Shown: positions 26,912 to 34,692 of the stretch, one piece after another
How the letters are laid out: each line of letters begins with the position of its first letter
How positions within the stretch are numbered: the stretch's first letter is position 1
From: Gemmatimonadota bacterium
Lineage (GTDB): Bacteria; Gemmatimonadota; Gemmatimonadetes; Gemmatimonadales; GWC2-71-9
DNA length: 35,876 nt
Direction of reading: 5' to 3'
Assembly: GCA_003246755.1 (NCBI GenBank)
Contig: QKDC01000109.1
Span: forward strand, 1 to 35,876
Translations under genes and position numbers: made by a program
Notes under the pieces: model-generated
The model's database searches: none
Told to the model about the DNA's origin: nothing
The model's input: only the letters and a program-made list of their open reading frames with translations

Positions 26912-28083
26912 TAGAACGTCCCGTTCACCAGCATCAACCGGACCCCAGGACGCCAGCCGCTGGTTCCATTCGGTAATTCGAAACGGATCCTGGCGGGCAT
27001 GGGGAGGGGAACACCCCACCGCGGCTTTTCTCCGAGCGAAAGGAGTGAGTTCTGGAAGTTGCTAGACGCCGTCTCGATGCCGCGATCGCGGTCTTTGTAG
27101 AGGAGGGCGCCGGCAACCAACCCGATCGTCGCGGTCGCCGTGGGAATACCCACCGCCGCTTTGTCGCCGTCCACGTTGAAGAGCAAGTCGAGGCCCAAGC
27201 CCGCCACGCCGCCCGCGACACCGGCGATGCTGACCAATCGCACCTTGTTGGTTGAAGGATTCCATGCCTTCGCCGCCGGGATCGAGGCCAGGATTCCCGC
27301 GTTCCCGCCGAGCAGGATCGCCGTCAGGAGGTCATCGTCCTCGAGGTCGGTGAGGATACCGAGCGCGGTGCCGTACCAGGTACCCCAGAGAGAGGCGTTG
27401 AAGATGAGGCTCGATGTGCCGCTGGAGATGTCGTTGCGTGCCAGGTAGAGTCCTGCGCCCAAGCCTGTCAAGCCACCGATGACTCCAGCGGTCCATGGGG
27501 CCGTGTCGGAGGTGCTTTCACCACAGACACCGCCCGGAATGCCCTGGCAGGGGTTTTGAGTCGTACCGATGTCGAGCACGTCTCGCCAGCCGAACCCCTG
27601 CCAGGTTCCCCAGAACGTCGCAAAGCTGATCAACCCCGACTGTCCGGCCGTGAGGTCCCGCGAGTTCGCGTAGGCCTTCGACGCGAAAAAGCCGAGCGGC
27701 GCCCCGACGAGAAGTCCCGCTCCGAACGCTTCCGGTTCGTCGGCACCAAACGCAGCCGGCACCGCTAGGCCGAGGAAACTCCCGTAGAGCGTGTTCCAGA
27801 CCACGAACCCGGTCTTGCCGCGTCCGGCTTCGAGTTCTCGGCTCGTTTCCTCCGAACGTCCGCGCGCAAGTTCGGCGGACGGGGTATCGGGGAACCGCCG
27901 GAGGATCATCCGTAGGATCTCGTCTGCGACTCGGGTATCACCTCGGGCTCGAAACGCCTGGGCGGCGTCGAGTAGCACGGCCGCGGAGTCGGCCCTGGTG
28001 ACCTGGGCCTGAAGTGGGGAGGCGGTGGAGGCGGTGCCAATGGTGATGGCGAGGAGAACGGCGGTTCGGACCGAGCGGCTCAT
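26911..28083 (-). CDS. Exported protein with TPR-like N-terminus and glycine-rich repeats, unknown function
   Basis: 390 residues from ATG at 28083, with CGGAG 7 nt upstream. A signal peptide ends at LQAQ (about residue 27). Residues 30-75 resemble a single TPR-type helix pair (LLDAAQAFRARGDTRVADEILRMILRRFPDTP, shown here in part). The rest holds at least three related units built on a FxxWxTxxGxxxG pattern: FVVWNTLYGSFLG, ISFATFWGTWQGFG, IFNASLWGTWYGTALG, each followed by a Gly/Ala-rich hydrophobic stretch. A Cys pair lies in a loop (NPCQGIPGGVCGES). This suggests a membrane or outer-membrane protein with internal duplication. I recognise no named family. Confidence 0.7.
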   Translation of the reverse strand: MSRSVRTAVLLAITIGTASTASPLQAQVTRADSAAVLLDAAQAFRARGDTRVADEILRMILRRFPDTPSAELARGRSEETSRELEAGRGKTGFVVWNTLYGSFLGLAVPAAFGADEPEAFGAGLLVGAPLGFFASKAYANSRDLTAGQSGLISFATFWGTWQGFGWRDVLDIGTTQNPCQGIPGGVCGESTSDTAPWTAGVIGGLTGLGAGLYLARNDISSGTSSLIFNASLWGTWYGTALGILTDLEDDDLLTAILLGGNAGILASIPAAKAWNPSTNKVRLVSIAGVAGGVAGLGLDLLFNVDGDKAAVGIPTATATIGLVAGALLYKDRDRGIETASSNFQNSLLSLGEKPRWGVPLPMPARIRFELPNGTSGWRPGVRLMLVNGTF

Positions 28084-28170
28084 GTGTATCTCCGAGTATT
28101 ATTAATCGACCAAGGAGGCCCGACGGACGACCTGCAATCTAGTCTGTGATGAGACGCTTCTCTCGGGAAG

Positions 28171-28623
28171 GTGAACACGCGTACCATCCTCGATCCATCC
28201 GATTGGGCTGACGTCCAGCATCGGTTTCATGCACTTCGCCCCGATACCGAACGACGATGGGGCAAGATGACTGCGCCTCAGATGCTGGCTCACCTCTGCG
28301 ATCAGATGCGACATACGCTCGGAGACCGACCGGTCGCGCCGCGGAGTGGGCCGCGGCGGCTCCCGCTCGTCAAACACCTTGTCATCTACCTCCTGCCCTG
28401 GCCCAAGGGGAAGATCAAAGGCCCTGAGGAGGCGTTCGTGACCCCACCGGGAGATTGGGATGAAGATCTGGCGATGCTGGAAATCCTGGTCGAGCGGTTC
28501 GTGAAGGCTGGGTCGCGCGCCGAGTGGCCGCCACATGCGCTGTTCGGAAGACTGTCACGTCGAACCTGGGGTCGTTTCTGTTACCGACACTTCGATCATC
28601 ACCTCCGCCAGTTCGGAGTCTAA
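28171..28623 (+). CDS. DUF1569 / DinB-like protein
   Basis: 150 residues from GTG at 28171. The sequence RWGKMTAPQMLAHLCDQM and the C-terminal CYRHFDHHLRQFGV match the DUF1569 pattern of the DinB-like four-helix fold, in which His residues can bind a metal. Function of this group is unknown; related DinB/YfiT proteins include thiol transferases. GGGAAG directly abuts the GTG, so the exact start is uncertain. It is divergent from the exported repeat protein and 38 nt upstream of the next small gene. Confidence 0.7.
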   Translation: MNTRTILDPSDWADVQHRFHALRPDTERRWGKMTAPQMLAHLCDQMRHTLGDRPVAPRSGPRRLPLVKHLVIYLLPWPKGKIKGPEEAFVTPPGDWDEDLAMLEILVERFVKAGSRAEWPPHALFGRLSRRTWGRFCYRHFDHHLRQFGV

Positions 28624-28661
28624 GACCCACGTTGATCACCTTCTGCTCGAGACTGACACTC

Positions 28662-29132
28662 ATGCGAATCACACTCATCGTCGCCCTCTCACTCTGGCCA
28701 GCCACACTCGCCGTAGCGCAGGAAGAACCGCTCGTCCCAGGAACCCGCGTTCGCGTGACCGCAGCCCAACCCCCAGGGGAAGCGAGAGTCGGGATGTACC
28801 AGGGACTGCAGGGAGGTTTGCTCGAAATCGAGATTGATGCCACGCGGTTTTCCTATCAAATCAACGACCTCACACGACTTGAGGTGAGCCGAGGACACAA
28901 GCCATCGATTGTTGGTGGGGTGGCCGGGTTCGTGCTTGGTGGGGCGATCGGGGCGCTTGCGCTCGGCTGCCTGGCCAACCGGGATGACTACGGGGTCGTC
29001 TGTGCCGGACAGAACGACACGAAGTTTTGGACTGGGGCAATCGGCGGGGGTGCGGTGATGGGACTCCTCGGCGCCTGGCTGTTCCGCACCGAGCGCTGGG
29101 TACCGATCGACATCGCACGACTTCGCCGCTGA
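28662..29132 (+). CDS. Exported hypothetical protein with two hydrophobic segments
   Basis: 156 residues from ATG at 28662. The frame is open to 28524, but the upstream part lies in the DUF1569 gene. A signal peptide (MRITLIVALSLWPATLAVAQ) is followed by a small beta-rich region (VPGTRVRVTAAQPPGEARVG and LEIEIDATRFSYQIN, about 27-75) and two Gly/Ala-rich hydrophobic segments (IVGGVAGFVLGGAIGALALG and GAIGGGAVMGLLGAWLF) that could form a glycine-zipper hairpin. A CLANRDDYGVVC loop holds two Cys. It ends in WVPIDIARLRR, echoing the earlier LTRLEVSRG block. Function unknown. Confidence 0.7.
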   Translation: MRITLIVALSLWPATLAVAQEEPLVPGTRVRVTAAQPPGEARVGMYQGLQGGLLEIEIDATRFSYQINDLTRLEVSRGHKPSIVGGVAGFVLGGAIGALALGCLANRDDYGVVCAGQNDTKFWTGAIGGGAVMGLLGAWLFRTERWVPIDIARLRR

Positions 29133-29221
29133 GGCCCACCGGAACCTCCGAGGAAAAGAAAGCCGGGCTCGAACGTTGTAACTCCAGATAGGCAACACGA
29201 CACCTACGTCTGGAGGGGCAC

Positions 29222-29878
29222 ATGCGGGCGAGCAACTGGACTCTGAGATCTGGTGGGATGGCGGCAGTCCTCTTGATGGCGAACGCGGGAGGCGTCCTGG
29301 CCCAGGGGGAGGGGTATCCCACGCTTTCCAAGGACGAAGAACTCCGGCTGGCCATCAGTGCCGGACCCCTCACGGTGTCGCAGCACGCCGACATCTACGT
29401 GATGGGGAAGCGGGGTTTTGAGAAGGCGATTCAAGGGAGTAATGGTTGGGCCTGTATCGTCGTTCGCTCGGCATCGATCCGAACCACCCTGGCCCCGCAT
29501 TGTCTCAATCCGCAGGCAGAGCAGACGGTGTTGCGTGCGTTTCTGCTCGAGGGTGCCCTCCAGGCCAAGGGGCTTGATGCGAAGGCGATTGATGCGGAGA
29601 TGATGCGGCAGTTCAACAGTGGGGAGCTCCCGATGCCATCGGGACCAGCACACGCCTACATGCTGTCCAAGGGGCAACGTCTTGGAACCAATGCCGTCAA
29701 TTTCAAGCCGCACTTCATGCTCTACGTTCCCTATGCGACCAACGCCTCCATCGGCGGAGATCCGAGCAAACAGCAATTCCCGTTCGTCGGCCCCTACGAG
29801 AACCATCCGCTCTCGACCGTGGTCATCATCATGGACGAATTCGTCGATCCGGCGCAGGTGATTCTCCCATCGCGCTGA
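29222..29878 (+). CDS. Secreted hypothetical protein preceding an ECF sigma factor
   Basis: 218 residues from ATG at 29222, with GGAGG 5 nt upstream. A signal peptide precedes GVLAQ (cleavage about residue 28). The mature part has conserved-looking blocks such as NGWACIVVRSAS, APHCLNPQAEQTV, MPSGPAHAYMLSKGQRL and FKPHFMLYVPYATN, with two Cys. No family that I can name. Its stop (29876-29878) overlaps the likely CTG start of the sigma factor, so the three genes are probably one transcript. A role in, or as target of, the sigma/anti-sigma pathway is inference. Confidence 0.75.
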   Translation: MRASNWTLRSGGMAAVLLMANAGGVLAQGEGYPTLSKDEELRLAISAGPLTVSQHADIYVMGKRGFEKAIQGSNGWACIVVRSASIRTTLAPHCLNPQAEQTVLRAFLLEGALQAKGLDAKAIDAEMMRQFNSGELPMPSGPAHAYMLSKGQRLGTNAVNFKPHFMLYVPYATNASIGGDPSKQQFPFVGPYENHPLSTVVIIMDEFVDPAQVILPSR

Positions 29879-30438
29879 ACGATCAGCAGGTTCTGCTCGA
29901 TCGGGCGGTGCGCGGCGAAACCGAGGCGCTGAACAGCCTCGCCACCACGTTCCGCCCGGTGATCTACCGGATCGCCAAGGGGCTTCTCGGCGATCCAGAC
30001 GGCGCCGAGGACGTCGCACAAGATGTCCTGGTTCGTCTCACCGCGGCCCTGCCGGGGTTCCGGTCCGAGACAGATCTGAACCCATGGATCTACCGGGTCA
30101 CTGTCAATCGTTGTCGCGATCAGCTCCGGCGCCGGGTGCGTCGCTCCCGGGATGTGCGTGTCGAGGACGTGGCGTCCAGTCGGGATCTCGTCACCGAAGA
30201 GCGTCCAGAGATCGCGCTCGATCTCGAACGAGCACACGCCGCGGTTACCGAAGCCATGGACCGTCTACCCGATGAGCAGAGGGAAGTGCTCACGCTGCGC
30301 TACCTTGCCGGCCTTCCCTATTCTGAAATCGCACGTGTCACCTCGACAGCTCAGGGGACAATCGCCTCGCGTGTCTTTCGTGCGTTGCGTCGCCTGGGGG
30401 ATGAGTTGGATCCGCGGCACTTGGAGGTACTGAAATGA
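29875..30438 (+). CDS. RNA polymerase ECF-type sigma factor
   Basis: About 187 residues. GTG at 29908 is the first standard start. However, the in-frame codons before it (NDQQVLLDRAVRGETEAL) match the usual ECF opening, so a CTG at 29875 overlapping the previous stop (CTGA) is more likely. Region 2 is seen in FRPVIYRIAKGLLGDPDGAE, DVAQDVLVRL and NPWIYRVTVNRCRDQLRR; region 4 in LPDEQREVLTLRYLAGLPY, SEIARVTSTAQGTIASRVF and RALRRLGDEL. It directs polymerase to a small stress regulon. Its stop overlaps the anti-sigma ATG by 4 nt, typical for a sigma/anti-sigma pair. Confidence 0.9.
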   Translation: MNDQQVLLDRAVRGETEALNSLATTFRPVIYRIAKGLLGDPDGAEDVAQDVLVRLTAALPGFRSETDLNPWIYRVTVNRCRDQLRRRVRRSRDVRVEDVASSRDLVTEERPEIALDLERAHAAVTEAMDRLPDEQREVLTLRYLAGLPYSEIARVTSTAQGTIASRVFRALRRLGDELDPRHLEVLK

Positions 30439-31172
30439 CTCGGCCGACCGATGAACAACTTCTGGCGTTCCTCGAAGGGGAATTGGGGGAGGCGGAACGC
30501 GCCGATCTCCTCGAGTTGCTGGAACGCGACCCGGACCTCGCGCGTGAGCTGCGCAGTGCGGCGAGGGGCCTGGCTGCCATGGACTCGCTGAGCATTCCCG
30601 CGGCACCGGCGGATGGGGCTGGAGTCGGGGGTCCGGGCGCGGGGCGATTCTGGCCGCGGTGGGTGGCCGTGGCGGCCGTAGCCGCGACTCTGCTCGTCAG
30701 CGTTCCTGCCACGCTCTGGTTCACGTCGCGGGGTGGCCGCGCCGATTCGGGTGTTAGGGTTCAAGCACTTGGGGTACCGGCGGTGGACGAACCAGGCTTT
30801 GTCCTCGTGCTTCAGGGGCGATGGCCCGACGCGGGCATGTTGGCGCCGGAGGAAGTACAACGCAGAGCTGCCGAGTACTGGGCGTGGGCGGACTCACTGA
30901 GCCAGACCCCGCTCTTCATGGCCGCTGGGGATCTGCGTTGGGAACCCGGACGTCGACTCGGCCCTACCGGGGTGCCGGTGTCGGTCGCTGCGGATGTTGT
31001 GGAGTCACCCGACTTCATGGTGGGGATGTTCGCGCTCCGGGTGAGCACCTACGAGGAGGCGATGGCGATCGCACTCGGGTGTCCGCATTTGCGGTATGGC
31101 GGGTCGGTGTCCGTCCGGCAGGTGGCCAGGGGATTCCTGACCAACCAGGGCTCGGTGGAGCGAGGTAGCTGA
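30435..31172 (+). CDS. Membrane anti-sigma factor with C-terminal YCII/DGPF-like domain
   Basis: 245 residues from ATG at 30435. Residues 1-55 resemble the anti-sigma N-terminus (TDEQLLAFLEGELGEAERAD, LLELLERDPDLARELR) without the zinc-binding His/Cys set. A single membrane helix lies at about 74-96. Residues 120-230 look like a YCII-related (DGPF) domain: GFVLVLQGRW at the start, AAGDLRWEPGRRLGPTGVPV in the middle, and FALRVSTYEEAMAIALGCPH followed by LRYGGSVSVRQV at the end, where the family has a similar EA(M/L)xxAxxCPxxxxGGxxEVRP pattern. The expected topology puts the YCII-like domain outside the cytoplasm. Fused sensing domain is an inference; the anti-sigma role rests on overlap with the sigma gene and the N-terminus. 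Confidence 0.8.
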   Translation: MTRPTDEQLLAFLEGELGEAERADLLELLERDPDLARELRSAARGLAAMDSLSIPAAPADGAGVGGPGAGRFWPRWVAVAAVAATLLVSVPATLWFTSRGGRADSGVRVQALGVPAVDEPGFVLVLQGRWPDAGMLAPEEVQRRAAEYWAWADSLSQTPLFMAAGDLRWEPGRRLGPTGVPVSVAADVVESPDFMVGMFALRVSTYEEAMAIALGCPHLRYGGSVSVRQVARGFLTNQGSVERGS

Positions 31173-31201
31173 CCGAGGACGGCCGTTTCGAGAACTTCTT
31201 C

Positions 31202-31585
31202 CTACCAGGTCAGCAACTCCAGATCGTCAACGACGACGGCCACAGGCAGGAGTGACGAGAGGGTCGGTTCCTGCTTGAACGCTTGCACCGCCGCACGCAA
31301 CGTCGGTGACACTTGCTTGCCGGTACGCTTGCGGTACTGCGTATGCACGTCGCCAAGTTGACGCATGACGGCGCGGAGCGCACGAACCTCGCGAGTCAGA
31401 GGTGCGCGCTTGGACCTCTTGGCCTCTGCGGGCGCATCGCCCTTCTGTGGGGCCGACGGAACGGCTTCATCCCGGCGCTCCAGGGCGATAGTCGCCTTCT
31501 CGACGCGGCGCCGAACTCGATCGGTGAGGGCGGGGCTCGCCTGCGGAATTGCGCGGCCCTGAGGTGGTAGTTTCTTGTCGGACAT
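31202..31585 (-). CDS. Small basic hypothetical protein
   Basis: 127 residues from ATG at 31585. A lysine/arginine- and proline-rich, probably disordered first half (about 1-60) precedes a helical part (LTREVRALRAVMRQLGDVHTQY) and a hydrophobic C-terminus (LSSLLPVAVVVDDLELLTW). No family recognised. It is convergent with the anti-sigma gene (29-nt gap). AGGT lies 5 nt before the ATG, a weak ribosome site. Could bind nucleic acid given its charge, but that is only a guess. The 234 nt upstream, to the tRNA gene, hold only the tRNA terminator. Confidence 0.5.
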   Translation of the reverse strand: MSDKKLPPQGRAIPQASPALTDRVRRRVEKATIALERRDEAVPSAPQKGDAPAEAKRSKRAPLTREVRALRAVMRQLGDVHTQYRKRTGKQVSPTLRAAVQAFKQEPTLSSLLPVAVVVDDLELLTW

Positions 31586-31777
31586 TGGGCACCTGCTTGG
31601 GAGGGAAGAGGCCGAGAACGATCCCCGGCTGCACTGGAAGATAACTCCCCAGGCCGAACGGGCTGGATTGAAGACCTCAGTTCAGTGGTATCGGTGTGAT
31701 GGGAATGGCGGATAAACAGGGGGCGGGCGCCACTGAGAGGAATGGCTTTGGAGACAGGGTGGTACCGGAAAGACGAA

Positions 31778-31806
31778 GGCCCCACCACCCCCACTGTGGT
31801 GGAGCC
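31778..31806 (-). terminator. Intrinsic terminator downstream of tRNA-Ala
   Basis: In the tRNA direction: GGC, A/C mismatch, CCACCAC (31802-31796 on the minus strand), 7-nt loop, GTGGTGG, mismatch, GCC, then TTCGTCTTT. The stem begins 14 nt after the tRNA 3' end. The T-run is interrupted, so termination may be partial. Confidence 0.65.
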
Positions 31807-31819
31807 GAGACGTACCGAA

Positions 31820-31892
31820 TGGAGCGGAGGGGAATCGAACCCCTGACCTCCTGCTTGCAAAGCAGGCGCTCTCCCGACTGAGCTACCGCCCC
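31820..31892 (-). tRNA. tRNA-Ala (anticodon TGC)
   Basis: A 73-nt cloverleaf read by hand. Acceptor stem GGGGCGG/CCGCTCC (one G-U pair) with discriminator A, D-arm GCTC/GAGC, anticodon stem CCTGC/GCAGG around TTTGCAA with anticodon TGC, variable loop AGGTC, T-arm AGGGG/CCCCT with loop TTCGATT. CCA is not encoded. A terminator follows. The DUF488 gene lies upstream on the same strand. Confidence 0.97.
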
Positions 31893-31959
31893 GGTGCGAG
31901 GAAAAACCTAGCAACTCTTGCCCTCCGACGCATCCAGGACGGGAAGATGACCAGGCCCC

Positions 31960-32346
31960 TTACGCGATGGCCGCCTTCCGCTCGGAGAGAAGCTGGCGAA
32001 GCAGAGAGCGGTGGCAACGTGACTCTGCCTCGCAGTAGCAGCCCACCGCGAAGTTTGAGGTGTGTGATAGACCCGCGAGGAGGTCAATGACACGCTGGTT
32101 CTCCGGTGCCGCCATTTCCGCCCGATACTTCTTGGCGAACACCTCCCATTCTTTGTCAGTCCTTACCGCTTTTCCCAAGCGCATCAACTCCTGGCTCGGG
32201 GCGAGGTTCGGTAGCCAAACGTCGTAATAGTCTCGCGCTGCATACTCGGTCTTTGGGACCCCACGTGGAGGTCGTCGAACGGTGCCAATGCGGAGCCCCT
32301 CTCCCGCAGACCTCTTCGCACCTAGGCGAACAATTCGGATCGTCAT
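31960..32346 (-). CDS. DUF488 domain protein
   Basis: 128 residues from ATG at 32346. ATG at 32367 is possible, but the family typically starts near TIRIVRLG. Recognised by GEGLRIGTVRRPPRGVPK, DYYDVWLPNLAPS, WEVFAKKYRAEM and the C-terminal block VGCYCEAESRCHRSLLRQLL with two Cys and a His, which match the DUF488 family. Biochemical function is not established. It is 41 nt downstream of the DUF6632 gene. Confidence 0.8.
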   Translation of the reverse strand: MTIRIVRLGAKRSAGEGLRIGTVRRPPRGVPKTEYAARDYYDVWLPNLAPSQELMRLGKAVRTDKEWEVFAKKYRAEMAAPENQRVIDLLAGLSHTSNFAVGCYCEAESRCHRSLLRQLLSERKAAIA

Positions 32347-32387
32347 CTGACCACTTTCTGAACGCAATCGGGTGGAGACCGCCGGGG

Positions 32388-32777
32388 TCAGGTCTGGCCG
32401 AGCGAGGTTGTTTTGGGCGCGAGGACGAGAAGGACGACTCCGACGATCGCCAGGGCAGGGACGTCACCCATCAGATGTCCGCGCTCCGCGGTATCTCGGA
32501 TCGCCTGCACCCCCATGATGCCGGCATGTACCAGAGAGGACCATGCCGCGAAGGCGATGAGGCTTCTGTGTGCCGTTGGATTTCGAGACGCGATCAAGAG
32601 AAACACACCCAGCGTCGCATACACCCCCATGAACATCTGCTCATACTCCGGTTGATTCGGCTGCCATTGCCAACCCGAGGGCCAGAGGCGCATGAGCAGC
32701 CCTACGCCGAACATGAATATCAAACCGACCACCACAAGTACTGTTCGAAGCGTCTGTGAATCGCGTCCCTCGGTCAT
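32388..32777 (-). CDS. DUF6632-like four-helix membrane protein
   Basis: 129 residues from ATG at 32777, with AGGAGG 7 nt upstream. Four predicted membrane helices: LRTVLVVVGLIFMFGVGLL, MFMGVYATLGVFLLIA, SLIAFAAWSSLVHAGIMGV and ALAIVGVVLLVLA. Between helices 1 and 2 it has MRLWPSGWQWQPNQPEYEQM. The pattern, with MGVYATLGVFLLIASRNP and GHLMGDVPAL, matches from memory the DUF6632 family of uncharacterised membrane proteins. It begins 36 nt after the TetR stop, so it may share that regulator's transcript. Confidence 0.75.
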   Translation of the reverse strand: MTEGRDSQTLRTVLVVVGLIFMFGVGLLMRLWPSGWQWQPNQPEYEQMFMGVYATLGVFLLIASRNPTAHRSLIAFAAWSSLVHAGIMGVQAIRDTAERGHLMGDVPALAIVGVVLLVLAPKTTSLGQT

Positions 32778-32813
32778 GAGATTACCTCCTGAAGATGAGA
32801 CAAAACACCATTC

Positions 32814-33467
32814 TCACGGGCTGCGGGATGCTACGGGCCGGGCGGTCAGAGACTGGAGATGGTCATCGAGCCCTTCGCGGCAGGCCACAAACGGGGCGAT
32901 ATCATGAGCGTTCTTGGCGAATCCACAGGCTCCCTGGTAGGCGGCGACATAGAAGGTGGCAATGGCCTCGGTATCGACTTCCGGATGCACGAGGCCACGC
33001 TCTATGCCTTCGCGAAGACCGTTGGAGATGGTATCTCTCCACTCGTCGAGGATGTCCGCCAACCGAGAGCGAAATCCCTCGTCAACCCCCGACATCTCAG
33101 TGACGAGGTTGTTCACTGGACACCCTAGGAGGAGAACCCCTGTCTTCTCGAGTTCCTCCTGCATGCGGCGTCCCATCCTCTTCAATCCCTCGATAGGATC
33201 CGAGGCGCTTTCGAACGGGCCGAGGTAACGCTCCCGAACCAGGGGTTTGACCCGCTCCTCCACGACTGCATACCCGAGTCCCTGCTTACTCCCGAAATGG
33301 TAGTACAGCGCCCCCTTGGTCACTCCAGTCGCTCTGAGGATCGCATCCAGGCTGGCAGCCCGGAATCCGTTCTTGTACATCTCGTCGAAAGCGGCACCGA
33401 GTAATGCCTCTCGTGTCGCGTGAGCGTCGCGGTTGGGCCGGGTTGGAGCCATTGATGTAGACGACAT
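32814..33467 (-). CDS. TetR-family transcriptional repressor
   Basis: 217 residues from ATG at 33467; the open frame extends to a TTG at 33503, but that TTG is the first part of the TTGACA promoter box. The helix-turn-helix (about 17-60) reads ATREALLGAAFDEMYKNGF, RAASLDAILRATGVTKGALY, YHFGSKQGLGYAVV, typical of TetR and close to the AcuR/YxaF type. The ligand domain contains two Cys (LLGCPVNNL, GACGFAK). A dyad overlaps its own promoter and start, so it probably represses itself and the DUF6632 gene, perhaps also the divergent enolase-superfamily gene 106 bp away. The ligand is unknown. Confidence 0.9.
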   Translation of the reverse strand: MSSTSMAPTRPNRDAHATREALLGAAFDEMYKNGFRAASLDAILRATGVTKGALYYHFGSKQGLGYAVVEERVKPLVRERYLGPFESASDPIEGLKRMGRRMQEELEKTGVLLLGCPVNNLVTEMSGVDEGFRSRLADILDEWRDTISNGLREGIERGLVHPEVDTEAIATFYVAAYQGACGFAKNAHDIAPFVACREGLDDHLQSLTARPVASRSP

Positions 33468-33503
33468 ACCAACCAGTATGTATGTTCTCTCCCCAGCTGT
33501 CAA
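33464..33503 (-). promoter_or_regulatory. tetR promoter with overlapping operator
   Basis: Minus-strand TTGACA (33503-33498), 17 nt, CATACT (33480-33475; 4 of 6 matches). Transcription would start about 7 nt on, at the ATG (33467), so the mRNA may be leaderless. The dyad ACATAC, 6 nt, GTATGT (33464-33481) covers the -10 box, start site and first codon. This is ideal for autorepression by the TetR protein. Confidence 0.6.
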
Positions 33504-33573
33504 GTCGTTCTTGCCCTAGCAGAAGAACCCCCGGTATCGTTGCCAAACAACTCCCCTCGTCACCAGGAACCTC

Positions 33574-34680
33574 ATGAAGATCCGAAAGATCTCCACCTAC
33601 CAGCTCGACCTCCCCCTTCACGAGGGGAGCTACAAGTGGTCGGGTGGGAAGGCCGTGACGGTGTTCGACAGCACTATCGTCGCCGTGGAGACCGACGAGG
33701 GGATCATGGGCTACGGGGAAGTTTGTCCTCTTGGCCCCTTCTATCTCCCTGCGTTCGCCGCCGGCTGCCGAGCCGGGATCCAGGAACTCGCTCCGCATTT
33801 GATTGGCGAGAACCCCCTCGAACTCGAACGGCTCAATCGCCGGATGGACGCCGCCCTCAAGGGCCACCCCTACGTCAAATCCGCGATCGACATCGCCTGC
33901 TGGGACATTCTCGGCAAGGCCACCGATCAACCGGTCTGCACGCTCCTCGGCGGCCGATTCGGGGACGATGTGGTATTGTATCGGGCCATTTCTCAAGAGT
34001 CGCCGGAAGACATGGCTTCACGCGTGCGGGAGTACCGCGCCGAGGGGTACCGACGCTTCCAACTCAAGGTGGGCGGCGATCCAGGCGTGGATATCGAGCG
34101 CATCCATGCCGTGGCCGACCGGCTCGAGCCAGGCGACCGACTCGTCGCCGACGCCAACACCGGGTGGCTGATGCACGAAGCGATGCGTGTGGCCCATGCC
34201 GTCAGAGATGTCGACGTCTATCTCGAACAGCCCTGCCTGAGCTACGAGGAGTGCCTCTCGGTGCGACGCCACACCGACCGGCCCTTCATCCTCGACGAAG
34301 TCATCGACGGTATCACCCCACTGCTCCGAGGCCATGCCGACAGTGCGATGGACGTCGTCAACATCAAGATCAGCAAGTTCGGTGGACTCACCCGCGCGCG
34401 GCAGGCGAGAGATCTCTGCGTCTCACTTGGCATCGCAATGACGATCGAGGACAGCTGGGGCGGAGACATCACGACAGCGGCGATCGCGCATCTCGCTCAC
34501 AGTACCCCGGAGGAGTTTCGCTTCACGGCGACCGACTTCAACAGCTACGTGACGGTCAGCACCGCTGCGGGGGCGCCGGAACGAGCGAATGGGCGGATGG
34601 CGGCATCAAGCAGCCCGGGACTGGGAGTGACCCCGCGTTTCGATGTCCTGGGATCTCCGGTTGGTGTGGTTGGCGAGTAG
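33574..34680 (+). CDS. Enolase-superfamily enzyme, probably cis-3-hydroxy-L-proline dehydratase-like
   Basis: 368 residues from ATG at 33574 with AGGA 5 nt upstream. The capping domain has [20 protein letters not shown], and the barrel has the superfamily metal ligands: Asp193 (VADANTGW), Glu218 (YLEQPC), and Asp241/Glu242 (LDEVID). Catalytic Lys candidates are in FQLKVGGD and NIKISKFGG. Blocks such as [34 protein letters not shown] and [20 protein letters not shown] resemble from memory the cis-3-hydroxy-L-proline dehydratase subgroup of the muconate-lactonizing clade. Exact substrate is not certain; a racemase or other dehydratase is possible. It faces the tetR gene and converges with the Tm-1-like gene. 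Confidence 0.8.
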   Translation: MKIRKISTYQLDLPLHEGSYKWSGGKAVTVFDSTIVAVETDEGIMGYGEVCPLGPFYLPAFAAGCRAGIQELAPHLIGENPLELERLNRRMDAALKGHPYVKSAIDIACWDILGKATDQPVCTLLGGRFGDDVVLYRAISQESPEDMASRVREYRAEGYRRFQLKVGGDPGVDIERIHAVADRLEPGDRLVADANTGWLMHEAMRVAHAVRDVDVYLEQPCLSYEECLSVRRHTDRPFILDEVIDGITPLLRGHADSAMDVVNIKISKFGGLTRARQARDLCVSLGIAMTIEDSWGGDITTAAIAHLAHSTPEEFRFTATDFNSYVTVSTAAGAPERANGRMAASSSPGLGVTPRFDVLGSPVGVVGE

Positions 34681-34692
34681 AAGAGCATCAGG

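Noticed and set aside
29160-29221. ECF-type promoter upstream of the secreted gene
   Set aside because: AAC and CGT-like elements are present, but no pair has the usual 16-17 nt spacing.
31696-31881. Plus-strand frame ending in MERRGIEPLTSCLQSRRSPD
   Set aside because: This is the well-known false protein read from the antisense of tRNA-Ala.
31396-31914. Minus-strand frame with RGGSSVGRAPALQAGGQGFD
   Set aside because: Another classic false translation of a tRNA-Ala gene, running on through shadow sequence.
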